Source of the DNA: Pectinophora gossypiella
Taxonomy: Eukaryota > Arthropoda > Insecta > Lepidoptera > Gelechiidae
Assembly: GCF_024362695.1 (NCBI RefSeq)
Contig: NC_065419.1
Coordinates: forward strand, 4,402,678-4,466,677
Direction of reading: 5' to 3'
Length of the DNA: 64,000 bases
Positions 21,411 to 32,440 of the stretch are shown in pieces (the stretch's first letter is position 1; every line of letters starts with the position of its first letter). The translations under genes were made by a program, and so were the position numbers. The notes below the pieces were generated by a model. The model did no database searches and was not told the DNA's origin. It saw only the letters and a list, made by a program, of their open reading frames with translations.

Positions 21411-21560
21411 TCCCGAACTTATCGGTGTAGCATTCTCTATTTTTGTCTCTCAAAAGCCAACTCTTTGACTTCTTTATAAGGTTCATTCGCCTTCTCTTTA
21501 ATTTTGATCCATGTAAGCTTTTCTTAGTCTTCCCTTCCTTTCTTTCCTTCCAAGATGTTA
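21411..21560 (-). pseudogene. LINE C-terminal relic, frameshifted
   Basis: In shifted minus-strand frames the pieces KIKEKANEPYKEVKELAFER and RMLHR can be read. They match the C-terminus at 23784-23950 (EQIKEKVNVVSYREVKELAF, then ERLEWKMLHR). Stops and frameshifts show decay. Confidence 0.65.
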
Positions 21561-21885
21561 CAAAAAAATCGTAATATATACCTTGTACCTGTCCCCATAA
21601 CAAAATTGCAATAAAAGCATAACCCTTCTTCTCTTTCCTTCTATCTTCCCTTCCATGATGTTACAAAAAAATCTCAATGTTTACCTGTCCCCTTAACACA
21701 ATTTGGCATTGATGCATTAAAAGCATAAGTACAGTTACCTGAGGAAGTGCATAATTGACTCTGCATATTGAAAGTGTGTGCAATAAATAAAGTTGGTTTT
21801 AATTGCACGCTTCGAACGTCATTGCTACCGGGTAAATAAGGGTTATTGAGAACTTGCAAGCTAGATATCACAGGCACATAACACA

Positions 21886-22092
21886 GCATAAGCTTACGAG
21901 TATATCCCAATGGGGTAGTCAGAGGTACATCCATCTTAAAGTGATATGAGTACCACTCACATATCACCGTCCTTTCGGTGGAGAGCCGTATCGCCTTCTA
22001 TTATGGTCGAGTCAAGCCGAGCCGAGTGATAACTCAAGTCCGGTACCGGGGTTTCAACTGACGCTCCAAATTTAAAAGCAAGCTAATGTACC
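21886..22092 (-). mobile_element. SINE-F copy
   Basis: Minus-strand SINE-F with GGGTAGTCAGAGGTACATCC, GAGAGCCGTATCGCC and a degraded head around CCGGTACCGGGGTTTCAAC. Confidence 0.7.
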
Positions 22093-22446
22093 ATAAGTCC
22101 ACAGTTACTTACAGAACAGAAGAAAAAATGAAAATAAAAGTTTTTTTATATTTGCCTGGTACAAAATCTCTTTCGGCTCTGTGCTAATCTCATCTTTCTT
22201 GGTACTTATTACAAAACACGAATTCTATGCAGAGCAATCGGAAGACAACTTGCAGCCATGTCTGATCCCAGGTCCTTGAACCGCATGGGAAAAAGTGAAT
22301 AGCCAGCCTGCCACCGCCCATCATGTTAGAATGGACACAACCTAAAACACGTCTTTCATGTGATTCAAGTGCAATAAAGAGTTTTTGTATTGTATTGTCT
22401 TTATTCAGTTAGTAACATAGTTACAAGTGGAATCGTCAATAAAAAT

Positions 22447-22645
22447 ATACAAGCGGTTAGTGACGAAAACTTTGAAGGATGATTCAGGCCATGATTCTGT
22501 TGATATCCAGTAGAATTTTTCATCACAAAAGTAGGGAAAAGAAAATAATTTCAAAAAACACGAAAATTTCACTTGATTATTAATATGAACCATGGTGTGA
22601 ATCATCCTCCTTAGTATTCGTTACGATGTCACTAACACTCTGTAT
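22447..22645. mobile_element. MITE-H copy 1
   Basis: The left arm has TTAGTGACGAAAACTTTGAA and GGATGATTCAGGCCATGATT. The right arm is the inverse (AATCATCCTCCTTAGTATTC, then GTTACGATGTCACTAACACT). It is an imperfect hairpin of about 200 bp and non-coding. Copies 2 and 3 are at 43290 and 43555. Confidence 0.8.
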
Positions 22646-22649
22646 TTTG

Positions 22650-23680
22650 TCGAATGTCTCATCAGCCTAAAACAATTACAGCTTTTCAATCTATATAATA
22701 TAGCTGAGGAAAACAGGCTGCAAGAAAAACCTCGGCACAGGGCCATGGACGTTCTTCAAAATGTCATGATATAATTAAAATGTTTGCCTGCCCAATATTG
22801 GATCCTAGACTGATTTGCCTAGCATTCTTGTTTTCTATGTGGACATTAATGTACCTAGTAACCTTTTCGCAAAGTTTCTCTTTAACTACGTTTTTAAAAC
22901 TATTAAAAGGTAAATTTTGAGTGTCGATTTTCGCGGGAAGCAACTAATATATAATACGCGATGTAAGTATGTATTTTTATTCGTAACTAGGTTAAGCTTT
23001 CAGTCACTAACATAATATGGACTAGTTACCGAAATAAATATTTTTAATTTTTAATTTGAAGAATGCCTATAAGTTTAGTTTCAATGTAGAAGTACACTTA
23101 TAACACCCTTATGCAACTGCACAATGTATGTGGAAGGCACCATCGTAAATTCAATCTAATCTTAACAACTTATCCATAATTTTTCCCTCAACCTCACGTT
23201 ACAACCTACTATTGGCTGTATATAACTGATTAGCAATTTACACTGAATTTTAATCACCTCTTTTACAGCTCCGTAATTGGCTATTAGACTAAGGAAGTGC
23301 CTGGACTAGATCTTGTAGACCTGCTCTATAAATAGACGTGGGTCTTAGACGCATTTTATACGCCCCAATTAATTTCCATATGAATAAACATACAGTTATT
23401 AAAGATTTTCTCTGATCAAAACTTTATTATTTATTGCCCTGGACTAATTGGAGTGGCCATAAATTGAGGTTGTTTTGGATAAAGTCTATGTGTTGCAAGG
23501 AGTTTCGATAGCGATACAATTCGCATGGATCGAGACGACTCGCAGATACGAATGGAGCTTGACATGAGGTGTTCATTTAATTCGGCCGGGTTATTAGAAA
23601 GAAACATAATTTATTATGGCAGGACGCCAAAATAACAATATCAAACACAACATGGACTAACAATAAAAATACAATCTTCC
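22650..23680. other. No gene recognised
   Basis: AT-rich. No ORF of note, no paired repeats and no SINE of the described families. Confidence 0.35.
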
Positions 23681-23682
23681 TG

Positions 23683-23738
23683 TTCTATCGTGTAGGTTGT
23701 GACTTGGATGACAAAACTCAGCAACCCTGGCAGAATAC
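23683..23738 (-). mobile_element. SINE-A tail fragment
   Basis: TGTTCTATCGTGTAGGTTGT, then CTCAGCAACCCTGG, is a diverged SINE-A 3' end. A second such fragment is at 24078-24137. Confidence 0.5.
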
Positions 23739-23776
23739 AATAACTTACACGGAAAAATACAAAAGTTTATCATCAT

Positions 23777-23958
23777 CATCAATTTAAGAGGCACGGTGTA
23801 GCATTTTCCATTCCAGTCTTTCAAAGGCCAATTCTTTGACTTCCCTATACGACACGACGTTGACCTTTTCTTTAATCTGTTCCATGTAAGCTCTTCTCGG
23901 TCTTCCCCTTCCTCTCTTTCCTTCTAGTTTACCTTCTATGTTTTTAATAAATTCGTCG
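23777..23958 (-). pseudogene. Non-LTR retrotransposon C-terminal relic
   Basis: The minus strand encodes FIKNIEGKLEGKRGRGRPRR, then AYMEQIKEKVNVVSYREVKE and LAFERLEWKMLHR, with a (GAT)n-type tail at the left (23768-23780). The basic GRGRPRR stretch followed by a Trp-containing helix is typical of the end of LINE endonuclease-RT polyproteins. The rest of the element is lost. A decayed sibling is at 21411-21560. Confidence 0.7.
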
Positions 23959-24443
23959 TGAAACAAAACCAAGGTATATAAAACATAAAAATGGACATAA
24001 AAAGTCAAAAGTCGTGGATAACGTCATCGTAAAGATATACATACACCTGCGTTATCATTGCACGATTGAATACACATACCGTGTAGGTTGTGAGGTGGAA
24101 TACCAACCCTAGCAACCCTGCTGTCTCAGGGTATATATAATAGTAATATGAATGAAACCTCTCTATCCAAATCCTCCTGCAAATCCTGGCCATTCTATTC
24201 CGAACTGTAGTTCCAGTGGATGTGGACTGAATTGATTTGCATGTACAAGTCGCATGATAACGAATAGGGTCGGTTTTGCTCCCAGATATTATGCTTTATG
24301 ATACACAGACAGACCGCTTGATATTCATAGGTTCATACATAAAAACCGAATGCCGTTACAATGTAAATATATATTGGGTAACGTTTGGTGAACGAACAAA
24401 TCGTAAAATTCATGAGCGAATAATAATAGGAACTTACAACAAA

Positions 24444-24875
24444 TGGCCTCAGCGGTCCAATGGTTGAGTGTTACTTACAATCCGGATGTCCCAGGTTCGA
24501 ATCTCGGTGACAAAATATTAAAAAAACACATTGATAGACCTGGTTTATTAGACATTACATGCCGTCATCACTATATGGTCCGGAAGTAAGATGATCCGTG
24601 CTTACTATTTACTTAAGTAAGTTAACGTGTTAGTGTCAACGACTACTTACTTAGTAGTAAGTAAATAGTCGCCAATGCATTTAGTGTGTGGCAGTTTGTA
24701 TTCACTGTTTTCTTTTGTTTTACTGATACTGATATATTGTTATTTTTTTTTTTTTTGTATAATTTTCGACACAATGTAAAAATTGTTCAGAAATAAATAA
24801 ACTTGAAACTTGAAATGTCAGGTCCCTCTGGCGGCGTAATAGTAACCCACCCAGGGTTGACGAGGATGGTCGTGG
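24444..24875 (+). mobile_element. SINE-A interrupted by a LINE tail
   Basis: The head (GGCCTCAGCGGTCCAATGGT, B-box GGTTCGAATC) and part of the body run to about 24675. The SINE 3' end resumes at about 24814 (ATGTCAGGTCCCTCTGGCGG). Between them lies about 140 bp with a T-run and the tail AATAAACTTGAAACTTGAAA, like a truncated LINE 3' end. The shared core is also deleted, so this copy is old. Confidence 0.65.
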
Positions 24876-24959
24876 TAGTGAAAAAAATTTTTTTCAGTAA
24901 AGATAATAAAAAGAAATAAACAATAGAAAGACAAAAGACAAAGCAATACAAAGCCACAG

Positions 24960-25036
24960 TTTGTTTAACGGAAAGCTCCAGCCAGGTAGTTAATGCCATT
25001 TGCGGCAAATTTACAATAAGTCACGCCAAAAAAAAA
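24960..25036 (+). mobile_element. SINE-D 3' end with A-tail
   Basis: TAGTTAATGCCATTTGCGGC, then TTTACAATAAGTCACGCC and an A-run, gives the plus-strand tail of SINE-D. Confidence 0.7.
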
Positions 25037-25046
25037 AACTAACGCT

Positions 25047-25460
25047 AAGCTCGGTGAGGGTACTTAGTTCATGTTGCGATGGATGTACCTCTAACTACCC
25101 TAACAGGAATATAGTCGTCTTCTATCGTGGGTTGTGAGGTGGATTACCAACCCCATCAACCCTGGTGTCAGGGTTACTATTCAGCCGCCAAAGGCCCCTG
25201 ACATGGCTCATGTAACGACTACTAACTTGCATCAGTAAGTAGTGACCGGGACGAACGGCTTAAAGTGCCTTCCGAAGCACGAATCATCTTACTTTCGGAC
25301 AATCTAATGATCAGCCTGTAATGTCCTAACCAAACTTAGGATCACAAAGTGACTTTCGTGATATGTCCCCACCGGGATTTGAACCCGGGACCTCGGTCGT
25401 GAGCCGAACGCTCAAACCACTGGACCACGGAGGCCGATATAGTCGTGAGCTTATGTTTAT
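25047..25460 (+). mobile_element. SINE-F tail split by SINE-A
   Basis: GATGGATGTACCTCTAACTACC leads to ATATAGTCGT at 25109-25118. After the SINE-A insert the sequence resumes at 25437 with the same ATATAGTCGT and continues GAGCTTATG. Without the insert this is a normal SINE-F 3' end. Confidence 0.85.
25119..25436 (-). mobile_element. SINE-A inside SINE-F, with TSD
   Basis: Near full-length minus-strand SINE-A. The 10-bp TSD ATATAGTCGT lies at 25109-25118 and 25437-25446. Head B-box GGGATTTGAACCCGGG (complement) and core AAAGTGCCTTCCGAAGCACG are clear. This insertion is younger than its SINE-F host. Confidence 0.93.
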
Positions 25461-25911
25461 GTAGAAAGAAAAAATAATAATAATATAGATAAAAAACTCA
25501 ACATAAATACAACGGTCCATAGTGGTGTGTTAGACTGATATGCAACCCGTTTGACGTGTGCTGTCAACTTAATTATGTCGGTTATTGGCCAATGTAAAAT
25601 TTTGAGAGGGATTTTTTTTTAAGTTCTGTCTAAAATTGACGTGTGTTCCAAAATGCCTGTCGATTGGGCGTCCCTTTCCTTTTCCGCAGATAAGAAAACG
25701 ACAGGTATATTTTAAAATGAAATTATATTCAATATTCTTTATTTGCATACTACTATGATGATATACAAGTTTGTAAGTTACATATATGAGTTTCACATCA
25801 TCATAGACGCTTTCGGGCACAACAAAATATTAAAAGAGAGAAGGAAGCATTAGATGGTTTGTAGTGGATGCAGCACCAATGTTGTTATATCTTAACTTGT
25901 AACATAAACAT

Positions 25912-26058
25912 CAAATCAAATCAAATCAAATCAAATATACTTTATTGCACACAACATACAAAACAAATTAACACAGATGATGATAGATACAGTACAATCT
26001 GGCGGCCTTATTGCTAAGCAGCAATTTCTTCCAGGCAACCAGTGGATAGGAAACATTA
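25912..26058 (-). mobile_element. LINE-J 3' end with (ATTTG)n tail
   Basis: On the minus strand the GCCTGGAAGAAATTGCTGCT block precedes GTGTGCAATAAAGTATATTTG and then five ATTTG units (25912-25936). Short tandem repeats at the 3' end are typical of CR1-type LINEs. Confidence 0.7.
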
Positions 26059-26457
26059 TTACAATTTGGTGCATCTTGTATAAAATAATAAAGACTATAA
26101 ATAAAAAAAACAAATAAAAGTAAAATAAATAAATAAAAATAAAATAGAAATATATAAATATAAATACATATATACATATAAGTACCCATTTATATCAGAC
26201 GTATATATTATAATTCCCCCGTATTGAGCACGTAACATATTTTTAAAACTCTGAAGAGAATTAGCTACTCTAAACAAACATAAACATGTTATCTGTTCGT
26301 AAACGATCTGCCAATGTGACCAGCTGTTTATGCCAACACCTAGGCTATGCAAACGGTAGCTCCCACTAAACTCACTATTATAAACACCACTTCCCCGGTG
26401 GCCATAGTAAATAATATACAGTGGGTCATCTTCATGCAAATGAACTTTAAATGTACG

Positions 26458-26742
26458 CTGGGCTCACGATCCGGAGATCCCGGGTTCGAATCCCGGTGGA
26501 GATATATCACAAAAATTACTTTATGGTCCCTAGTTTGGTGAGGACATTACAGGCTGATCAGAAAGTAAGATGAATCGTGCTTCGGAAGGCACGTTAAGCC
26601 GTTGGTCCCGGTTACTACTTACTGATGTAAGTAAGTAGTCGTTACATGAGCCATGTCAGGGGACTTTAGTGGCTCAATAATAACCCTGACACCAGGGTTG
26701 ATGAGGTTAGTAATTCACCTCACAACCCACATGATAGAAGAA
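26458..26742 (+). mobile_element. SINE-A, 5'-truncated
   Basis: It starts inside the head at GCTGGGCTCACGATCCGGAG and keeps the B-box GGGTTCGAATCCCGG, the core and the tail to GATAGAAGAA. The A-box is missing. Confidence 0.85.
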
Positions 26743-26899
26743 AACAAGGTAGAAAAGAGAGATAGAGATCTACCATCGAATGGGGATAAAAACAAAAGAA
26801 GAGGAATATTGGGTCATATACACTGTCGGTCTTCAGGAAATAATTACGATTGATATCTCTATTTCAATATTCCAATAATTACCAGTGTTACTTAATTAT

Positions 26900-27227
26900 A
26901 ACCCTGACACGCGCTTGGTCTGCGATTGTTAAAGTTAAGCAACTTTCGGCCTCATAGGATGGGTGACCACAAAAAAAGTTTTCATCTGGAGCTCCTCCGT
27001 GCTACGGAAAGCACGTTAAGCCGTTGGTTCCGGCTGCATTAGCAATCGTTAATAACCATCAATCCGCACTGGGCCCGCGTGATGGTTTAAGGCCCGATCT
27101 CCCTATCCATCCATAGGGAAGGCCCGTGCCCCAGCAGTGGGGACGTTAATGGGTTGATGATGATGAACCCTGACACCAGGGTTGATGAGGTTGGTATTTC
27201 ACCTCACAACCCACACGATAGAAGATC
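26900..27227 (+). mobile_element. SINE-A tail split by SINE-C
   Basis: A 5'-truncated SINE-A tail. AACCCTGACAC (26900-26910) is repeated at 27166-27176, where the normal continuation CAGGGTTGATGAGGTTGG runs on to GATAGAAG. Confidence 0.8.
26911..27165 (+). mobile_element. SINE-C (5S-containing), 5'-truncated, with TSD
   Basis: It carries AAAGTTAAGCAACTTTCGGC and AGGATGGGTGACCAC, which match the internal control region (box A to box C) of 5S rRNA. The shared core AAAGCACGTTAAGCCGTTGG follows, then a unique 3' body ending CCCCAGCAGTGGGGACGTTA and ATG repeats. The 11-bp TSD is exact. The tRNA-like part seen in 31746-32032 is truncated here. Confidence 0.9.
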
Positions 27228-27229
27228 TA

Positions 27230-28555
27230 CCTACTGTTCTTTTTCTACTACGGTCACCTACGGTTTCGCTTCACGTGGGTGTACCTCTCGACCGAGCCTG
27301 AACTTATACCACTTGACTGGATTTGTAATATAGACACGTTGTTCTATGTTTGTCAATACTTGACGCTAGTGTTTGAGCTCTATACACAATATTTGCCATG
27401 GTCTGACTTCAGAAAAGATCGTTTTATCTCTTCATCTTAGGTTTGATAAAAGTTATCAAAGTTTCAACAGTGGCTTGCTAGTAGTCGTTTTGTTTACTTG
27501 TGGCTCTGCCCACCCCATTACGTATCAAGAGCGTGAGTGTTTGTATGAATATTTGTATGAGGAGTATGATCTTGACATATTTCATAACAGTTTGCCTAAA
27601 TTCAAGAAACTCATTGTGCAATCATCTAGTCATGACCGTTAGTTTAACTGGTTTAATAGAAAAAAAAAATAGTCGTTTTTTTCTTGTACCTATTCTTCTT
27701 TTTTTGTTGTTGTAGTGTTGCCTGGCTGTAACTTTTCATACCTTTTGTTATTCCGTTAATTTTTTTTTTAAACAAATTCTACATACATGTTAATTACATA
27801 AGTTGTGCACGTCTGTAAATGGTGCAAACACTAGTACTAGCCTTAAGAAAGTTTTATTATAATTGTTGCGTGTTTGTACTGTTGTGATGTGCCTAATAAA
27901 TAAATAAAAAAAATATATATATTTATGTGTGTGTCATTATTTGAATAACTAGTCCGTCTGAATGAATATGATATGTTGCGATGACTGTTAAGAAACTTCA
28001 TAAAAATTTAAACAGAGGCAACACAAAGAAGTACAAAGTATTAATGTACTTATTCTTGTTGTTTTAGGTACTCAATGTGGCCAAACTCTACAAAAAACTG
28101 ACTAAAATCACAAACGTAAGTATGCAAAGTTTCACTAGTTAAAAAAAATTGAAACATTTACATTGGAAATACTTTCCATAAACCGTATTTTTGTCAGGGT
28201 AAGTAAGAATAAGCAAGTCGTCTTAAGTGAAATTGCAGCCAATTTTGCTATTGATGTCCAGGTCAAACTGGCAGGTTACCGTCCTGTTTTAGTTGTTGAT
28301 GACTTACCACCCGTCACCTACAAATTATGTAAGCAGTCCAGAATTTATTGAATTTTATGCAAAAACACCGAACATTGCACAAAAAGCAGGCGTTGAACAG
28401 TGTCTAAGAATTGAATGGCCAAGCAAAGTATGAAATAGTAAGTCTCATGTGTTAGACGCCGAGTCTGTGGCCATTGACCGGGTACAAATCCCGATAACCA
28501 CGTGATATCAATTATAAGAATAAGGGGGGGGGGGGGAACTGCCCTATTCTTAAGA
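27230..28555. other. No gene recognised; one LINE-like scrap
   Basis: TTACTTGTGGCTCTGCCCAC (27494-27513) resembles the LINE 3' end at 32945 and 61690. A tRNA-like relic (GGGTACAAATCCCGATAAC) sits near 28480, and a G-run at 28526-28537. Small frames at 27373, 27500 and 28163 have no recognisable domains. Confidence 0.45.
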
Positions 28556-28559
28556 TGTA

Positions 28560-28777
28560 AACGTTACTAAACTAGTCAAATCAGTTACTTTTTACTAAAC
28601 ATCCAAACACGAAATTACAATGGAATTTGTATTTAAAAGCAACCTGTTACATAATAGAAAAACATGACAAAAAAAATATAAATAAATTAAATAGAAAAAA
28701 GAAAACTATTTTCGTCACCTTCTGCATTTATTTAGTAACCAGAATTTCATAATTTATGTTTGACCTAGGAATCTACA
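28560..28777 (+). mobile_element. MITE-G copy
   Basis: ACTAGTCAAATCAGTTACTT and TTTACTAAACATCCAAACAC at the left, TTATGTTTGACCTAGGAATC at the right. The terminal GGGTAGTTTCC motifs are eroded. Confidence 0.7.
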
Positions 28778-29308
28778 ATTGCTCTAAATCAGCCATTTTC
28801 CACTCCTATAGAAAGTGCAAGACCAGCTCGTTTATCATGCAGCAAAAATGCAATCGCCGTCCGTAGCTCGTGGGCTGTATAATTTAAACATCCATACATC
28901 AATCAAAACGTACGTCCCTAACGAGTGAGTTTCCCCCACATATGCATAGGGAAGCCATAATTTAGACATAGACTGTGTCTCTAACTCATACCGGGCCCGT
29001 TGACAGGTTGATTTGGCATGTACACAAATAATACTAACCCATATACATACTATAAACTGTTAAGTCTAGAGCATACTGATTCTTCCGGGAAATATGCTTT
29101 AGTTTAGAGTCAGTATAGGGCTTTATTTTGAATGTTGATGTATACAATAAAATGAAGATGATTTTGCCTCTTGTAGCAGTAGTTCTGTATATTTTATAGG
29201 TAAGTACGGTTTGACTTACTTTTCTACTACACATAAGAATAAAATAAGAATTAAGTAAATAAATTTATTGCCAGTAACTATTTACACATCTCTTCTAATC
29301 TTCTGTAG

Positions 29309-29636
29309 TCTTCGGCCTCCGTGGTCCAGTGGTTGAACGTTGAGCTCACGATCCGGAGATCCCGGGTTCGAATCCGAGTGGGGACATATCACGAAAATCA
29401 CTTTATGATCCCTAGTTTGGTTAGGACATTACAGTCTGATCACCTGATCGTCCGAAAGTAAAATAATCCGTCCTTCGGAAGGCACGTTAAGCTGTTGGTC
29501 CCAGTTACTACTTACTGATGTAAGTGAGTAGTCGTTACATGAGTCATGTCAGGGGCGTTTGGCGTTTCAATAGTAACCCTGACACCAGGGTTGATGGGGT
29601 TGGTAATCCACTTCACAACCCACACGATAGAAGAAG
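29309..29636 (+). mobile_element. SINE-A, full length with 11-bp TSD
   Basis: The best reference copy of the family at 328 bp. ATCTTCTGTAG is duplicated at 29298-29308 and 29637-29647. Layout: A-box region GTGGTCCAGTGGTTGAACG, B-box GGGTTCGAATCCGAG, core GAAGGCACGTTAAGCTGTTG, CCTGACACCAGGGTTGATGG and an AGAAG tail. A Pol III promoter is expected from the head. Confidence 0.95.
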
Positions 29637-29913
29637 ATCTTCTGTAGCGTGGTGCATTATGCGAATGGACCTAAAAGTCTATGAAGTGTGCATACTCAGT
29701 TCATTTTAGAATGTACCTCTGACTAGCCCAACTAAGCATATAGTTATGTATTGTAGAAAAATACTTAAATACGTTATAAAAGGAAGCCCCTGTCGTTCTA
29801 TTTTTCTAACAAGAGGCATTTTTATTAATTGAAAATTGTGAGGGCCGGACTGAAAACCAGCACGCGAGATCACTGCGACCTTGTCATATCTATTGCGACC
29901 TAAATCTCTACAT

Positions 29914-30225
29914 TTAAAAATCCTCCTCTAGACCGATCCGTTCGAAGAGATCCAACGTATTTTTGGGAGAAAGCTCCATGACTACCTGGGGGTCCATTAT
30001 GTGGCCCCCAAGTGTACGGCTTCTACTATGTATGAGAGCCTCACAACTGCACAGCAGATGTAGTGGCGTCTCATCTTCCCTTAAGCAGAATCTGCATAAA
30101 GGAGACTCGGTCAGCTCCATTCTGTGTAGGTGCTTATTGAGTCTGCAATGCCCCGTGAGGGCTCTTATTAAAATCCTAACCTGCCCCCTAGTGAGAGTAG
30201 GGATTTCTGATGAGAATTTCAACAA
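29914..30225 (-). pseudogene. LINE polyprotein C-terminus with CCHC knuckle
   Basis: An open minus-strand stretch of about 100 residues contains RALTGHCRLNKHLHRMELTE and CRFCLREDETPLHLLCSC. The LTGH...L..H..G/E...C..C....ET..H.L..C pattern is the C-terminal region of I/R1/Loa-type LINE ORF2, downstream of RNase H. No RT or RNase H core remains. It does not look like a host gene. Confidence 0.75.
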
Positions 30226-30516
30226 GAGGCATAAAATAAAGAATAATACTTCGTATAGAACGGTAACACTCCGCCCCGCGTCAACTAGTATACGACGCCG
30301 ACGTCACCCCCTCTGAGTCTCACTGTATTTACAAATAGCCGTTATCCGTTAAGGAGTAAGAGGGAGCACATAGACTATCTGTCTCACTCGCACTTATGCG
30401 TTAGGCGGCATACGGTAAGAACAAGATTTCCGAAGATAAAGTATATATGTGTATACGGTAAGAAGAACATTTGAGTGTCCGGGGTATGCAAGATGGTTAA
30501 AACATAGAAAGTATAG

Positions 30517-30700
30517 CCGCTATGGCCCTGCGGTTCACTAACTTAGTTCTCAAACGGAAAGCGCCAGTTCAAACCCCGGTACCGGACTTTAAGTGCAGTT
30601 TTCACTAACACAGTTGGCTCGACCATTATAGACAGCTCACCACCTATCACAGAAAACTCGATGTGATGGTACTTAATTCATCTTACGATGGATGTACCTG
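30517..30700 (+). mobile_element. SINE-F copy with head
   Basis: A tRNA-like head (GCTATGGCCCTGCGGTTCAC, then GTTCAAACCCCGGTACCGG) is followed by AGTGCAGTTTTCACTAACAC, GTTGGCTCGACCATTATAGA and GATGGATGTACCT. Part of the middle is deleted. Confidence 0.8.
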
Positions 30701-31133
30701 TTCTGTTTAAGTATGTTATAATAGATTGTAGTACTTGTTAAGGATCGATGGAGCTGGCATGTTTTAAAAACAAAAGTTCCTAAAAAAAAGAAAAAAAAAA
30801 GACGTGTGGCACTCGGGGACTGCCGCGGTAAAGCTATTGCATTTTGTATCAACTTATGCAATTATAATTATTTATTTATTTTATTCATGCAGTATTTCTT
30901 TTTAGAATAGAATAGAATAGATATTCGTACAATACGTCTAATCGCAAGCACGCAACGCGGTGTCGACAACGCCGTGTCGAAGACTGCCGAACTGAAACGA
31001 CGTTAAGCGATGCACGGCCTTCAAGCCACACCTTCGTGTCCGTCGGAGTGGGGAGCGTGAGGTTTTTTCGTTACGGAATTTCTGGATTCGGTCCCCGCGC
31101 TCAAGGCCCGCGATAGAAGCTATGCAATAGCTT

Positions 31134-31190
31134 AAAATGGATGTACCTCTGACCACCCCAATTAGGATATAGTCGTGAGCTCATGTTTCA
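31134..31190 (+). mobile_element. SINE-F tail
   Basis: ATGGATGTACCTCTGACCAC and AGGATATAGTCGTGAGCTCA form the SINE-F 3' end. Confidence 0.7.
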
Positions 31191-31439
31191 TGACAAAGAC
31201 CCCATAATATCCCCGATAAGTGAGCACACGGCTTTAAAGTGTAAATAACAATCTCTGCAAACGAGCTGGCTGATGTTGATACTAGGAGTATGAATCGACA
31301 CAAATCACGAGCGCACTATAGTGGTGTGGTGTGGTACGACACCCACGCTGGACATGTGGAATGTCATTGTGGCCTTTAATATGTGCTGGGTTGGCTGTAA
31401 GTCTGTATGATGCATGGAATGGGTTAAGATCTTAGAATA

Positions 31440-31580
31440 CATACATTCATAAACTTACGTCTATTTCCCACTGGGATAAGCAGAGACGCAGTTGGCTCGG
31501 CCATTATAGACGGCGATACGGCGCTCCCCATTTATCCGGCCAAGTAGATCTACAATAAGTCAAGTCAAAAAAGGTACATA
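31440..31580. mobile_element. Junction of LINE-I, SINE-F and SINE-D fragments
   Basis: In order: a LINE-I tail on the minus strand (CATAAACTTACGTCTATTTC), a SINE-F piece (GTTGGCTCGGCCATTATAGA), then a SINE-D tail (ATCCGGCCAAGTAGATCTAC) with an A-run. Confidence 0.65.
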
Positions 31581-31745
31581 ATAATATAACAACACGAATA
31601 GGTACAGCCATTTTGTTTTGCGTTACCATTTTTATGTAATTTCTTTACAGTCATCGTAACATATCACGCTAGTAAACCCTAAAGGGATCGGCAAAGCCAA
31701 CCTGCTCTCTTGCACTCACTGTTGATAAGAAGTCCTAAGATAGAT

Positions 31746-32032
31746 CATCATCAGCCCATTAACGTCCGCACTGCTGGGGCACGGGCCTTCCCTATGGATG
31801 GATAGGGAGAACGGGCCTTAAACCATCACGCGGGCCCAGTGCGGATTGATGGTTATTAACGACTGCTAATGCAGCCGAGACCAACGGCTTAACGTGCCTT
31901 CCGAAGCACGGAGGAGCTCGAGATAAAAACTTTTTTTTGTGGTCACCCATCCTATGACCGGCCTTTGCGAAAGTTGCTTAACTTCAACAATCGCAGACCG
32001 AGCGCGTTTACCGCTGCGCCACCGAGCTCCTC
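31746..32032 (-). mobile_element. SINE-C, full length, chimeric tRNA/5S head, 12-bp TSD
   Basis: On the minus strand it starts GGAGGAGCTCGGTGGCGCAG with GCGGTAAACGCGCTCGGTCT, a tRNA-like 5' half with an A-box. This passes directly into GAAGTTAAGCAACTTTCGCA and GGATGGGTGACC, the 5S rRNA internal control region. The shared core (AAGGCACGTTAAGCCGTTGG) and the 3' body ending GCGGACGTTAATGGGCTGAT and GATG follow. The TSD CCTAAGATAGAT is at 31734-31745 and 32033-32044. No ORF. A Pol III promoter of mixed origin is likely. Confidence 0.93.
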
Positions 32033-32095
32033 CCTAAGATAGATAATATGTGATAAACCTTATGGTGACAAGGGATCAGCCTATCGTCCATATTC

Positions 32096-32300
32096 TACTT
32101 CTATCGTGTGAATTGTGAGGTGGATTACCAACCTCATCATAACCCTGGTGACAGGGTTACTATTGAGCCGCCAAAGTCCCCTGACATGGCTCATGTAACG
32201 ACTACTCACTTACATCAGTAAGGAGTAACCGGGACCAACGGCGCGAGCACGGATCATCTTACTTTCGAACAATCTGGTGATCAGTCAGTAATGTCCTTAA
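32096..32300 (-). mobile_element. SINE-A, head lost
   Basis: Tail and body are present, but about 16 bp of the core are deleted (ACCAACGGCGCGAGCACGG) and the tRNA-like head is absent. Confidence 0.8.
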
Positions 32301-32335
32301 CCCCAAAATAATCCCCATTAGACTTCAAACAATCA

Positions 32336-32440
32336 ATAATTCTTTATTGCACAAAAACTTGTCAAACAGAACACGTACAGACGAATAACATAAGCACAAT
32401 AGGCGGCATTATTGCTAAACAACAATTTCTGCCAGGCAAC
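32336..32440 (-). mobile_element. LINE-J 3' end
   Basis: AATTCTTTATTGCACAAAAA and AATAGGCGGCATTATTGCTA mark the inverse of the LINE-J tail. Confidence 0.65.

Noticed and set aside
25912..25936. CRISPR-like short repeat array
   Set aside because: These are direct pentamers without spacers, the 3' tail of a LINE.
26911..27000. A genuine 5S rRNA gene
   Set aside because: Only the internal control region matches, and the 5' and 3' thirds of 5S rRNA are absent. It is a SINE head.
29963..30316. 117-codon plus-strand frame
   Set aside because: It lies antisense to the LINE C-terminal relic, whose CCHC pattern is the better explanation.
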